This document shows positions 52,611 to 61,228 of a DNA stretch of 64,000 bases, piece by piece. Every line of letters starts with the position of its first letter. Within the stretch, counting starts at the first letter, position 1. The stretch is from Myceligenerans crystallogenes (GTDB lineage Bacteria > Actinomycetota > Actinomycetes > Actinomycetales > Cellulomonadaceae): the NCBI RefSeq assembly GCF_039529775.1, contig NZ_BAAANL010000001.1, positions 868,001 through 932,000 on the forward strand, read 5' to 3'. The translations under genes and the position numbers were made by a program. The notes under the pieces were generated by a model. It was given only the letters and a program-made list of their open reading frames with translations, was not told the DNA's origin and did no database searches.

Positions 52611-54620
52611 ATGCGATTTCAATTACTGGGTCCGTTGGAAGTTCGGGACTGGGACAAGGTCATTCCGTTGGGCGGGACCAAGCAGCGCGCGACGCTCGGC
52701 CTGCTTCTTCTCCATGCCAACAAGGTGGTGGCCACGAGCAAGCTGCTCGATGCCCTCTGGGCGAGCGGCGAGGCGCCGGTGACGGCACGCAAGATCCTGC
52801 ACAACGCGATCAGCGGGCTGCGCCGCGCGCTGGCGCACGGGGACCAGGCCGCGGGCGAGGAACTGCTTGTCACGAGACCGCCCGGTTACCGGATCGTGGC
52901 CGATCCGGAGGAGGTCGACCTCTATGTCTTCTACCGGCTGCTCGGGGAGGGCCGTGCCGAGCTGAAACAGGGCAACCCGGAGCGCGCGGTGGGCACGTTG
53001 CGCCAGGCGCTCGACATGTGGCGCGGGCCCGTGCTCTGCGACCTGGTGGAGACGGGGATCTCCTGGCCGGAGCTGGCCGCGGTGCGCAACGCGCGGCTCG
53101 ATGCCATGGAGGACTACTTCGAGGCCGCGGTGGCCTGCGGCCGGGAGCACGACATCCTGCGCGAGCTCGAGGCGATGGTGGAGGCCGAGCCGCAGCGGGA
53201 GCGGGCGTGCGCCCAGCTGATGATCGCGTTGTACCGCACGGGACGGCACGCCGACGCGCTCGAGGTCTACTCCCGGACGCGGTCCGCGCTGGTGGACGAG
53301 CTCGGCCTGGACCCGAGCCGCGACCTCCAGCTGCTCCAGCGCTCCATCCTGAACCACGACCCGGCCCTGGCCGGCGGGCAGGTCGTCACCGAGGCCGGGC
53401 CGGCGCGCGCGCCGGTGGTGCGGGAGGCCGTGCCCGACAGGGGCAGCGTCCTGCTCGTCCGCCGGCAGGCCAGTCCGGGCGCGGGGCCCGGGCAGGCCGA
53501 CCGGCTCATGGAGGACGCCGCCGGGCTGGTCCGCAGGGCCGTGCACTTCTTCGGCGGGAAGCCGACCGTCTCGTTCGGCTCGACGTCGATGGCGGTCTTC
53601 GAGGCCGGCACGGAGGACGGCGCTCCGTGCGCGGTGCGTGCCGGCTGGGAGATCCGGCGGCAGCTGGCCGCCGCGGGGGACCGCGGGGCCCGGATCGCCG
53701 TCGCGACGGGAACGGCGCTCGTGCGCAGCGACCCGGAGATGAGCGGCTGGCTGATGGTCCGCGGCTCCGCGGTGGACCGGTGCCAGGACCTGCTCGCCAC
53801 GGCGGCCGAGGGGGAGATGGTCGTCTGCTCGGACACCCGCCGGGACGCGGGGGAGCAGTTCCTCTTCGCGCGCGCGCCGCACACCCCGGCCGGGTGGCTG
53901 GTGCAGGGCGCGGCCGAGGAGGCCGGGCGCCGCAACCTGACGCCGGGGGCCGGGGAATCGGAGCTGTCCGTGGTGAGCTGCCTGCTGGAGTGCGCGAGGT
54001 CGCGGCGCAGGCCGCATCTCGTCACCGTCCTGGGCGACCCCGGGGGCGGGAAGTCGCGGTTCCTGGCGGAGTTCGAGGGCCGTCTCGCCGGCCAGCTGCA
54101 GGCCGTGGAGTTTCTGGTGAGCTACAGCCTGGCGGGAGGGCTGCGCGTCCAAGGGGACGCCGGGCCCACGCGGCTCGCGGGCGTGACGGCCCGGCTGGAG
54201 GAGATCTTCCGCGAGGCGTCGCTCGAGCAGGGCTCGATCGCCCGGATGCGGCGGCTGGGCAAGGAGTTCCTCGCGGAGACCACCCTGGACCGGCCGCTGG
54301 TCGTGATCGTCGACGACCTGCACCGGATGCCGGAGACGTTCCTCGACTTCGTCGAGCTCCTCGCCGGCGTCTCCCGGGGCGTGCCGCTGCTCGTGGTCGG
54401 GGCGGCGGGTCCGGAGCTGCTGCGCCGCCGGCCCGAGTGGAACGGGGGCAGCCCGCACTCGACCACGATCACCCTGGACCCCCTGTCGGGGGCGGCCCTG
54501 GACCAGCTGCACGTGCTCCGCCGCCGCGCGTGGCACATCGCGGACCGTCACCTCGGCGTGGCCCTGGGGGCGGGTTCCCGTGCCCGCGTCGCGAGCGGCC
54601 GGGCGCACCTCGACGGCTGA
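52611..54620 (+). CDS. SARP/AfsR-family pathway regulator
   Basis: 669 residues. OmpR-type winged helix (about 1-95; MRFQLLGPLEVRDWDKVIPL, then a recognition region), bacterial transcriptional activation domain (about 100-245; WRGPVLCDLVE, LYRTGRHADALEVY), a class III cyclase-like segment (about 295-425) lacking the metal Asp, and a P-loop ATPase (GDPGGGKS 475-482; VVIVDDLHRM). The TPR region of longer AfsR-type regulators is absent. Codon 5 is TTA (52623-52625), very rare in such a genome. SARPs bind direct repeats and activate nearby metabolite genes; here the monooxygenase onward. Confidence 0.88.
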   Translation: MRFQLLGPLEVRDWDKVIPLGGTKQRATLGLLLLHANKVVATSKLLDALWASGEAPVTARKILHNAISGLRRALAHGDQAAGEELLVTRPPGYRIVADPEEVDLYVFYRLLGEGRAELKQGNPERAVGTLRQALDMWRGPVLCDLVETGISWPELAAVRNARLDAMEDYFEAAVACGREHDILRELEAMVEAEPQRERACAQLMIALYRTGRHADALEVYSRTRSALVDELGLDPSRDLQLLQRSILNHDPALAGGQVVTEAGPARAPVVREAVPDRGSVLLVRRQASPGAGPGQADRLMEDAAGLVRRAVHFFGGKPTVSFGSTSMAVFEAGTEDGAPCAVRAGWEIRRQLAAAGDRGARIAVATGTALVRSDPEMSGWLMVRGSAVDRCQDLLATAAEGEMVVCSDTRRDAGEQFLFARAPHTPAGWLVQGAAEEAGRRNLTPGAGESELSVVSCLLECARSRRRPHLVTVLGDPGGGKSRFLAEFEGRLAGQLQAVEFLVSYSLAGGLRVQGDAGPTRLAGVTARLEEIFREASLEQGSIARMRRLGKEFLAETTLDRPLVVIVDDLHRMPETFLDFVELLAGVSRGVPLLVVGAAGPELLRRRPEWNGGSPHSTTITLDPLSGAALDQLHVLRRRAWHIADRHLGVALGAGSRARVASGRAHLDG

Positions 54621-54766
54621 CGGGGCAGGTGCGGCCGCCCTCCGGGGCGGCGTTCGCCCGGATGTGTCAGCTCTAGGCGTTCGGTAACGCCCGCAGTTTC
54701 CGCGCGATGACCGGCCGGTGATGCGGGTGCGGCTACCTTGACCGCGGAACGGGCGCAGAAGGGGCG

Positions 54767-54786
54767 GGTGGTCTGCGCGGACCACC
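54767..54786 (+). promoter_or_regulatory. Dyad in the leader of the monooxygenase gene
   Basis: GGTGGTC-TGCGCG-GACCACC: 7-bp perfect arms, extendable through the centre with one mismatch. It lies between a possible -10 (TACCTT, 54734-54739) and the ribosome binding site, so it could be an operator or an mRNA hairpin. Confidence 0.45.
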
Positions 54787-54828
54787 GCGAGATCTGCGAG
54801 AACACCAGAGTCCCAGAGGAGAGTCGCA

Positions 54829-56145
54829 ATGAACAGCAGTAAGTCGACGAGCGCTGTCGTGCTCGGCGGAGGAATCTCGGGATTGTTCGCCACTCGCGTG
54901 CTGGCCGAGCACTACGACACCGTCACCCTGGTCGACCGTGACCACCTGACCGGGCCGAACCTGCTCCGTCGTGGCCTGCCGCAGGGGCACCACCTGCACG
55001 GTCTCCTCGCGCGGGGCCAGGAGATCACCGAGGAGCACTTCCCCGGCATCACCGACCAGATGGTCGCCGACGGCTCGGCGATCGGCGACGCGTCCAACGA
55101 CGTGCGCTGGATCATCGCGGGCAAGCCGCTCGTGCAGACCGACTCCGGGCTCACCTGCCTCACCGCGTCCCGGCCGTTCTTCGAGTCGCACATCCGCGAC
55201 CGCGTCCTCGCCCTGCCGAACGTCGTGCTCTCGGAGCAGACCGACATCAGCCGGCTCGACGTCAGCGAGGACGGCAAGCGGGTCCAGGGCGTCTGGGTGT
55301 TCCCCGAGGGCAAGCACGAGACCCTCCTGCCCGCCGACCTCGTCGTCGACGCCTCGGGCCGCGGCTCGCGCCTGTCCGTGTGGCTCGACGACCTCGGCTA
55401 CGGGAAGGTGCCCGAGGAGAAGCACAAGATCGGGATGGGCTACGCCACCCGGTACTACGAGATCCCGGACGAGGCCTTCGAGGGCAACATCTCGGTCAAC
55501 ACCGTCGCCTCCCCGGAGGTCCCGCGCGGGTGCATCTGCCAGAAGATCGACGGCGGCCGCGCCATCGTGACGGCCTACGGCATCCTGGGCGACCACCCGC
55601 CGACCGACCCCGAGGGCTACCTCGACTTCATCAAGTCCCTGGCCGCGCCCGACATCTACAACATCCTCCAGCAGGCGAAGCCGCTCAACGACCCGGTCGC
55701 CTACAAGTTCCCCACGAACCTGCGCCGGCACTACGAGCTCATGTCCGACCTGCCCAGCGGCATCCTGGCGATCGGCGACGGCGTCGCGAGCTTCAACCCC
55801 AGCTACGCGCAGGGCATGACGGTCGCCGCGCTCGGCTCGGTCGTGCTGCGTGACCACGTCGCCGGCGGCGGCCCCGTCGACACCCTCGCCTACTTCAAGG
55901 ACCTCGCCCAGAACGCGGTCGACGGCTGCTGGGACGTGGCGGTCAGCAACGACCTCGCCTTCCCCGGCGTCGAGGGCGAGCGGACGCCCGAGATCACCGA
56001 GACGCACGAGTTCATCGCGAAGGTGCAGGACGCCGCGGCGGTCGACGCCGAGGTGTCCCGCGCGTTCCAGCGGGTCATCGGCCTGGCCGACCACTACACC
56101 GTGCTGCACGAGCCGCACCTCGAAGCCAAGATCCTGGGGGCCTGA
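54829..56145 (+). CDS. FAD-dependent monooxygenase (MonCI/Lsd18 epoxidase-like)
   Basis: 438 residues. FAD motif VVLGGGISGLFATRVLAEH (GGGISG, residues 13-18), RRGLPQGHHLHGLL near residue 45, DLVVDASGRGSRLSVWL, and ILAIGDGVASFNPSYAQGM for the ribityl chain. The RRG-PQG-H-H block is characteristic of the group that includes polyether epoxidases, as well as other hydroxylases. Ribosome site AGAGGAGAG is 7 bases upstream. First gene of the apparent biosynthetic operon; an epoxide hydrolase gene follows after 7 bases. Confidence 0.84.
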   Translation: MNSSKSTSAVVLGGGISGLFATRVLAEHYDTVTLVDRDHLTGPNLLRRGLPQGHHLHGLLARGQEITEEHFPGITDQMVADGSAIGDASNDVRWIIAGKPLVQTDSGLTCLTASRPFFESHIRDRVLALPNVVLSEQTDISRLDVSEDGKRVQGVWVFPEGKHETLLPADLVVDASGRGSRLSVWLDDLGYGKVPEEKHKIGMGYATRYYEIPDEAFEGNISVNTVASPEVPRGCICQKIDGGRAIVTAYGILGDHPPTDPEGYLDFIKSLAAPDIYNILQQAKPLNDPVAYKFPTNLRRHYELMSDLPSGILAIGDGVASFNPSYAQGMTVAALGSVVLRDHVAGGGPVDTLAYFKDLAQNAVDGCWDVAVSNDLAFPGVEGERTPEITETHEFIAKVQDAAAVDAEVSRAFQRVIGLADHYTVLHEPHLEAKILGA

Positions 56146-56152
56146 ACGCGCC

Positions 56153-57016
56153 ATGACCCTCCAGCAGATCACCCTCGGTGACCTCACCTTCGACGTCGAG
56201 GTCGACGGCCCCGCCGACGGCCCCGCCGTCCTCCTCCTGCACGGGTTCCCGCACAGCCGGGCGTCCTACGCGGACGTCGCGCCGATCCTGAACGGCGCCG
56301 GCTTCCGCACGATCACCCCCGACCAGCGCGGCTACTCCGACGGCGCCCGGCCGGCCGACGTCGCCGGGTACGCCCTGCCGCTGCTGGCGGGCGACGCGCT
56401 CGGGATCCTGGACCACCTCGGGATCGGGTCCGCCCACGTGGTGGGGCACGACTGGGGCGCGGCGGTCGCCTGGTACCTCGGTGCCCGCCACCCGGAGCGG
56501 GTGCGCACCCTGGTCGCGCTCGCGATCCCCCACCTGGACGCCTACCAGCACGCCTTCCGCGTCGACGAGGAGCAGCAGCACGGCTCGCAGTACGTCGAGA
56601 TGCTCATGGCGGCCGGCTCGGCCGACCAGTTCCTGGCCGACGACTCGGCCGGGCTGTGGGCCTGGTTCGCGCAGGCGGGCGAGGACATCCTCACCCGCGA
56701 GCAGGTGGAGCGCTACGTCACCAAGCACTCGCGGCCCGGCGTCCTGGACGCGGCGCTGAACTGGTACCGGGCGAACAACCTGCTCGGTGAGCCGTTCGGG
56801 TTCGGCCCGGTGACGGTGCCCACCACGTTCGTCTGGAGCCCGTCCGACACCGCGGTCAGCAAGCTGTCGGTCGAGAAGACCCAGGAGTACGTGACCGGGC
56901 CGTACCAGCTCGTCACGCTGCCGGAGATCTCGCACTGGCAGCCGCAGCAGGCGCCGGAGGCGGTCGCCGGGGAGATCCTGCGGCTCGCCGCGACCGAACA
57001 GGAGGCGGCACGATGA
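56153..57016 (+). CDS. Epoxide hydrolase-like alpha/beta hydrolase
   Basis: 287 residues. HGFP oxyanion motif (residues 30-33) and GHDWG with Asp100 in place of the usual Ser nucleophile are the soluble epoxide hydrolase/haloalkane dehalogenase signature; Asp232 and His261 complete the triad, and Tyr205 in NWYRAN could be a lid Tyr that activates the epoxide oxygen. HGFP rather than HGEP also favours epoxide hydrolase. It probably opens an epoxide made by the adjacent monooxygenase. Its TGA overlaps the aminotransferase start by four bases. Confidence 0.86.
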   Translation: MTLQQITLGDLTFDVEVDGPADGPAVLLLHGFPHSRASYADVAPILNGAGFRTITPDQRGYSDGARPADVAGYALPLLAGDALGILDHLGIGSAHVVGHDWGAAVAWYLGARHPERVRTLVALAIPHLDAYQHAFRVDEEQQHGSQYVEMLMAAGSADQFLADDSAGLWAWFAQAGEDILTREQVERYVTKHSRPGVLDAALNWYRANNLLGEPFGFGPVTVPTTFVWSPSDTAVSKLSVEKTQEYVTGPYQLVTLPEISHWQPQQAPEAVAGEILRLAATEQEAAR

Positions 57017-58545
57017 CCGAGGTCGCAGTCGAGGAACTCGCCGAGCCGTACCTCCGCGGGGTGCTCGCCACCGCCGGCCTGGACGTCGAGTACGTGCGGG
57101 GCGAGGGCGACACGCTCTACTACCGGCGCGGCGACGAGGAGGTCCCCGTGCTGGACCTCGTGGGCGGCTACGGGTCGACGATGTTCGGCCACAGCCACCC
57201 GGAGCTGGTCGCCTACGCCCGGGAGCTGCTGGCCGCGGGGACGCCGATCCACGCCCAGTTCTCCCGCCACCCGTACGCGAACGACGTCGCGGCCGGCCTG
57301 AACCGGATCATCAGGCGCGAGACGGGCTCCGACGAGTCGTACTTCGCGATCTTCGCCAACAGCGGCGCCGAGGCCATCGAGGCCGCGATGAAGCACGCGG
57401 AGCTCGAGCGCTACGCCCGCGTCGAGGGCCTGCGGGCCGAGATCGCCGCGCACGCCGAGGCGGCGCGCGCGGCCGCGGCGGACGGCGTCGTCGACGCCGG
57501 CGAGGTGGACGCGGCCGTCGCGGAGGCCACGGCGCACAACGAGGCGCTGTTCGCCGCCACGCCGCTGTTCCTCGCCCCGGTGGGCTCGTTCCACGGCAAG
57601 CTCGCGGGCAGCACGCAGCTCACCTACAACCCGGTCTACCGGGCGGTGTTCTCGGCGCTCGCCGCGCAGGCGCGGTTCGTGCCGGTGGACGAGCCGGGCG
57701 CGATCGACGACGTCGTGCGGTCCGAGAGCCGCTGGCTGCACGACGTGGTGGCCGACGGCGGCCGGGTCACCGTCGTCCGGCGCCCCTTCCCGCGGTTCTG
57801 CGCGGTGGTGCTGGAACCGATCCTCGGCGAGGGCGGGATCCACGAGATGCCGGAGGCGTTCGTCCAGGACGTCCAGCGGCTGGCCGGCGAGCTGGACATC
57901 CCGGTCGTGGTGGACGAGATCCAGACCGGGATGGGCCGCACCGGCGCCTTCCTCGCGAGCAGCCACCTCGGCCTGCGGGGCGACTACTACGCGCTGGCCA
58001 AGAGCCTCGGCGGCGGCATCGCCAAGGCCGCGGTCATGCTGGTCAAGGCGTCGCGCTACCAGAGCAGCTTCGAGATGATGCACAGCTCGACGTTCGCCAA
58101 GGACAGCTTCTCCTGCCTCATCGCGGGCAAGGTGCTCGACCTGCTCGAGGCCGGCGACGGCGAGGTGTACCGCGCCGCCGAGGAGCGCGGGACCGAGCTC
58201 CTGGACGCCCTCCGGGGGCTCCGGACGGAGTTCCCGGAGGTCCTGACGGACGTGCGCGGGCGCGGCCTGATGATCGGCCTGGAGTTCGCCGAGCAGGGCG
58301 AGGCCGGCTCCGGCATCCTGCGGGAGCTGCACGGCTCCGGGTTCTTCGGGTACTACCTCGCCGGGTTCCTGCTCCGCGAGCACGGCATCCGGACGTTCCC
58401 GACGTCGAGCGCGGTGCACACGCTGCGCTTCGAGCCGTCGGCGCTGATCAGCAGCGCCGACATCGCCCGGCTGACCGAGGCGCTGCGCGACCTGTGCCGG
58501 GAGATCCGGGACACGGACGGCGGGCGGCTGGCGCCGGTCGGCTGA
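57013..58545 (+). CDS. Class III PLP-dependent aminotransferase with insertion
   Basis: 510 residues, longer than the usual 420-450. Fold type I: GGYGSTMFGHSHPELV, NSGAEAIEAAMKHAE (phosphate-binding), VVDEIQTGMGRTGAF (PLP-ring Asp) and YALAKSLGGGIAK with the Schiff-base Lys. About 50 extra Ala/Glu-rich residues lie between MKHAELERY and GSFHGKLAG. It would install or remove an amine on the pathway intermediate; donor unknown. Overlaps the hydrolase gene by four bases. Confidence 0.86.
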   Translation: MTEVAVEELAEPYLRGVLATAGLDVEYVRGEGDTLYYRRGDEEVPVLDLVGGYGSTMFGHSHPELVAYARELLAAGTPIHAQFSRHPYANDVAAGLNRIIRRETGSDESYFAIFANSGAEAIEAAMKHAELERYARVEGLRAEIAAHAEAARAAAADGVVDAGEVDAAVAEATAHNEALFAATPLFLAPVGSFHGKLAGSTQLTYNPVYRAVFSALAAQARFVPVDEPGAIDDVVRSESRWLHDVVADGGRVTVVRRPFPRFCAVVLEPILGEGGIHEMPEAFVQDVQRLAGELDIPVVVDEIQTGMGRTGAFLASSHLGLRGDYYALAKSLGGGIAKAAVMLVKASRYQSSFEMMHSSTFAKDSFSCLIAGKVLDLLEAGDGEVYRAAEERGTELLDALRGLRTEFPEVLTDVRGRGLMIGLEFAEQGEAGSGILRELHGSGFFGYYLAGFLLREHGIRTFPTSSAVHTLRFEPSALISSADIARLTEALRDLCREIRDTDGGRLAPVG

Positions 58546-58618
58546 GCGACCCGGGCCCGCCCGGCTCACCGAGCCCGGCGGGTTCCACGTCCACGACGAT
58601 CATCAAGGTGAGGATTGC

Positions 58619-60130
58619 ATGCCCAGTTCCCAGGTCGAGGTCATCAAGCCCGGCGACGAACGATACGCACCACTGACCGCGAGCTTCAACGGGAGGTGGG
58701 GATCCGGCACGCCCGACTACGTGCTGCTGCCCGCCACCGCCGACGAGGCGGTCGAGGCCGTCCAGCACGTGATCGACAACGGGGATCGGTTCGCGATCCA
58801 CAGCAGCGGCGCGTGCTACGAGGACCTGCTCACCAACAGCGCGGTGCGGGCGCTGGTCAGCACCTCGGCGCTGAACTCGGTCGAGTTCGACCCGGAGCGG
58901 TCCGCGTTCGCGGTCGGGCCGGGCATCTCGACCGCGGACCTCTACCTGAAGCTGTACGAGGGCTGGCAGGTGACGGTGCCCGCGGGCGCGGGGCCGCCGG
59001 TGGCGCTGGCCGGGCAGCTGACCAACGCCGGGTACGGGCCGCTGACCCGGAAGCTCGGTCAGCTCGTCGACTACCTCGAGGCGGTCGAGGTCGTCGTGGT
59101 CGGCGACGACGGCCGCGCCCGCAAGGTTGTCGCCGGCCGGGGCGCCGACGACGAGCACCGCGACCTCTGGTGGGCCCACACCGGCGGCGGCGGCGGGACG
59201 TTCGGGCTCGTGACCAAGTTCTGGCTGCGCTCGCCCGGTGCGGACGGCGACGACCCCGCCGCCCAGCTGCCCCGGGCGCCGCAGGAGCTCATCGTCTCGG
59301 AGGTCGCGTGGTCGTGGGACGGGATGACGCAGGAGTCCTTCACCCGCCTGCTGGCGAACTTCGGCGCGTGGCACGTGGCGAACAGCGCCCCCGGCTCGCG
59401 GGCGGCCGCCCTGTTCAGCGCACTCAAGCCGCGGCACGTCTCGGCGGGTGAGTTCCTGATGTCGACGGAGGTCGACGCCGCGACGCCGGACGCGGCCGGC
59501 CTGCTCGACGAGTTCCTCGCCGCGGTCAGCGAGGGCACCGGCCTGACCCACCGCGAGGAGCGCCGGACGGTCGGCTGGCTGGAGCACGTGACCGCCTGGG
59601 CGGGCCTCGGCGGGGACGGCTGGGAGGGCAAGGGCCGGTTCAAGGCGAAGTCGGCGTACCAGCGCACGGCCTTCACCGGGGAGCAGCTGGGCGCGATCTA
59701 CCGGCACCTGTCCGACCCGGGCTTCGACAACCCGGCGACGATGGTGGAGATCGGCGGGTACGGCGGGGCCGTCAACGCGGTCGAGGAGGGCGCCACGGCC
59801 ACCCGCCAGCGGGACTCGGTGATGAGGTTGCTCTACCTGACCATGTGGGCCGGCGAGGAGGAGGACGCGGCGCACCTGGCCTGGCTGCGGCGCTGGTACG
59901 CCGACGTCCACGCGGCGACGGGCGGGGTGCCGGGCCTGCGCGGCGCCACCGACGGCGCCGTCCTCAACTACATCGACGCCGACCCGCTCGACGAGGAGCT
60001 CAACACCTCGGGCATCGCCTGGCACGAGCTGTACCACGGCAGCACCTACCCGAGGCTGCAGGAGATCAAGGCGAAGTGGGACCCGCGGGACGCGTTCACG
60101 CACGCGCTCGCCGTGCGGCGACCCGACTGA
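58619..60130 (+). CDS. BBE-like FAD-linked oxidase lacking covalent-flavin residues
   Basis: 503 residues. PCMH-type FAD domain (about 33-210; VLLPATADEAVEAVQHVID) and C-terminal BBE segment (LDEELNTSGIAWHELYHGST). In bicovalent members His in SGGH and Cys in GTCPTVG hold FAD; here these are SSGAC (Ala65) and GAGPPVA (Gly125), so both links are absent, and GGGYG is NAGYG. It is a paralogue of the product at 62590, which has both. It may bind FAD non-covalently or be a non-catalytic partner. Follows the aminotransferase gene by 73 bases. Confidence 0.85.
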   Translation: MPSSQVEVIKPGDERYAPLTASFNGRWGSGTPDYVLLPATADEAVEAVQHVIDNGDRFAIHSSGACYEDLLTNSAVRALVSTSALNSVEFDPERSAFAVGPGISTADLYLKLYEGWQVTVPAGAGPPVALAGQLTNAGYGPLTRKLGQLVDYLEAVEVVVVGDDGRARKVVAGRGADDEHRDLWWAHTGGGGGTFGLVTKFWLRSPGADGDDPAAQLPRAPQELIVSEVAWSWDGMTQESFTRLLANFGAWHVANSAPGSRAAALFSALKPRHVSAGEFLMSTEVDAATPDAAGLLDEFLAAVSEGTGLTHREERRTVGWLEHVTAWAGLGGDGWEGKGRFKAKSAYQRTAFTGEQLGAIYRHLSDPGFDNPATMVEIGGYGGAVNAVEEGATATRQRDSVMRLLYLTMWAGEEEDAAHLAWLRRWYADVHAATGGVPGLRGATDGAVLNYIDADPLDEELNTSGIAWHELYHGSTYPRLQEIKAKWDPRDAFTHALAVRRPD

Positions 60131-60165
60131 ACCACCGGCACACATCCCCGACCCGAAGGAACCCC

Positions 60166-60696
60166 ATGTCGACCACCCAGCACACCGACTACCTCGACGA
60201 GGCCTACAGCACCGCGCGGGCCCAGCTCGGCGGCTCCCTGCCGGAGTCCCTCGCGGGCTTCATGACCCGCTGGTTCGAGGCGGTCAACGCCCAGGACATC
60301 GACGCACAGCTCGAGATGTGCACCGACGACATCCACGTCGAGGACCCGGCCATGCAGGGCCGCTTCACCGACGGCAAGGACGAGTTCCGGCGCTTCGCCG
60401 AGATCACCTACATCGCGTTCCCGGACATGCGCTTCACCGAGATCGGCGCGCCGTACCTCGCCCTGGACGGCGGCAGCATCGCGGTGCGGTGGCGTGGCAC
60501 GGCCACGCTGACCGGTGACATCTCGGGCTGGCCGCCGGAGAACCCGGGGCCGGTCGTCAAGGCCACGGGCAAGTCGTTCGACCTCGAGGGCTACGACATC
60601 TACGAGTTCTCCGGCGGAAAGATCTCCACCTGGCTGATCCGCTACGACAACCTGGAGATGGGCACGCAGATCGGCCTGATCCCGCCGATCGGGTGA
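60166..60696 (+). CDS. NTF2/SnoaL-like protein
   Basis: 176 residues. Cone-shaped NTF2 fold typical of SnoaL-like cyclases, isomerases and the polyether epoxide hydrolases: FMTRWFEAVNAQDIDAQLEM, VHVEDPAM-like IHVEDPAMQGRF, AFPDMRFTEIGAPYLALDGG, and DIYEFSGGKISTWLIRYDN. Activity cannot be read from sequence; with an epoxidase gene nearby, a ring-forming or epoxide-opening role is possible. ATG preceded by GAAGGA. Last plus-strand gene before a strong terminator. Confidence 0.8.
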   Translation: MSTTQHTDYLDEAYSTARAQLGGSLPESLAGFMTRWFEAVNAQDIDAQLEMCTDDIHVEDPAMQGRFTDGKDEFRRFAEITYIAFPDMRFTEIGAPYLALDGGSIAVRWRGTATLTGDISGWPPENPGPVVKATGKSFDLEGYDIYEFSGGKISTWLIRYDNLEMGTQIGLIPPIG

Positions 60697-60720
60697 CCGA
60701 GGCAGGACGTGCCGGCGTGT

Positions 60721-60750
60721 CGGCCGGGCCCGGTTCGCCGGGCCCGGCCG
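60721..60750. terminator. Bidirectional terminator with TTCG loop
   Basis: Perfect 13-bp stem (60721-60733 with 60738-60750) closed by a TTCG tetraloop, between the convergent NTF2-like and MarR genes. Confidence 0.85.
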
Positions 60751-60758
60751 GCGTCGCG

Positions 60759-61184
60759 TCAGCTGCCCAGCGCCTTGTGCAGCAGCGCGGTGAGCTGCTC
60801 GCGCTCCGCGGCGGTGAGGTTGGCCGCGGCCGTCCGGGGCAGCTCGAAGGACTCCTCGAAGTCGCCGTACAGCTTGTCCCCGTCCGGGGTGCGCACGATC
60901 TGGCGGGACCGCCGGTCGTCGGGATGGGGCTCGCGGTGGACCAGATCGCGGGTCTCCAGGCGGGCGACGATCTGGGTGATGTTGGAGGCGTCGCAGCGCA
61001 GTTCCTCGGCGAGCTCGCCCATCCCGCGGCGGTGCTCCACCCGGCCCAGGACGCACGCCTGGGCGGTGCTGAGGCCGTGGTCGCTCGCCGCGGCGTCCCA
61101 GGCCTGGTTGTAGGCGTCGACGAAGGTGAACAGCGCCTGCTCGAGGTCGGTCGAGGCGCTCGCGGGGACTGAGGGCACTGCCAT
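60759..61184 (-). CDS. MarR family transcriptional regulator
   Basis: 141 residues. Winged helix-turn-helix: LSTAQACVLGRV, LRCDASNITQIVARLETRDL (recognition helix) and the wing VHREPHPDDRRSRQIV with the conserved DxRS. ATG at 61184 has TACCAT 6 nt upstream, implying a leaderless mRNA. It is divergent from an Old Yellow Enzyme gene, with two operator-like repeats between, so it probably controls that gene and itself in response to a ligand. Confidence 0.88.
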   Translation of the reverse strand: MAVPSVPASASTDLEQALFTFVDAYNQAWDAAASDHGLSTAQACVLGRVEHRRGMGELAEELRCDASNITQIVARLETRDLVHREPHPDDRRSRQIVRTPDGDKLYGDFEESFELPRTAAANLTAAEREQLTALLHKALGS

Positions 61185-61228
61185 GAAGAGATGGTATTCC
61201 ACATGCGTGAGCGAATAAAGGATCGGTG

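Noticed and set aside
52315..52611. 98-codon frame ending at the SARP start
   Set aside because: Arg/His/Pro-rich with no recognisable features; only its last nine codons, from an internal ATG, are kept as a possible leader.
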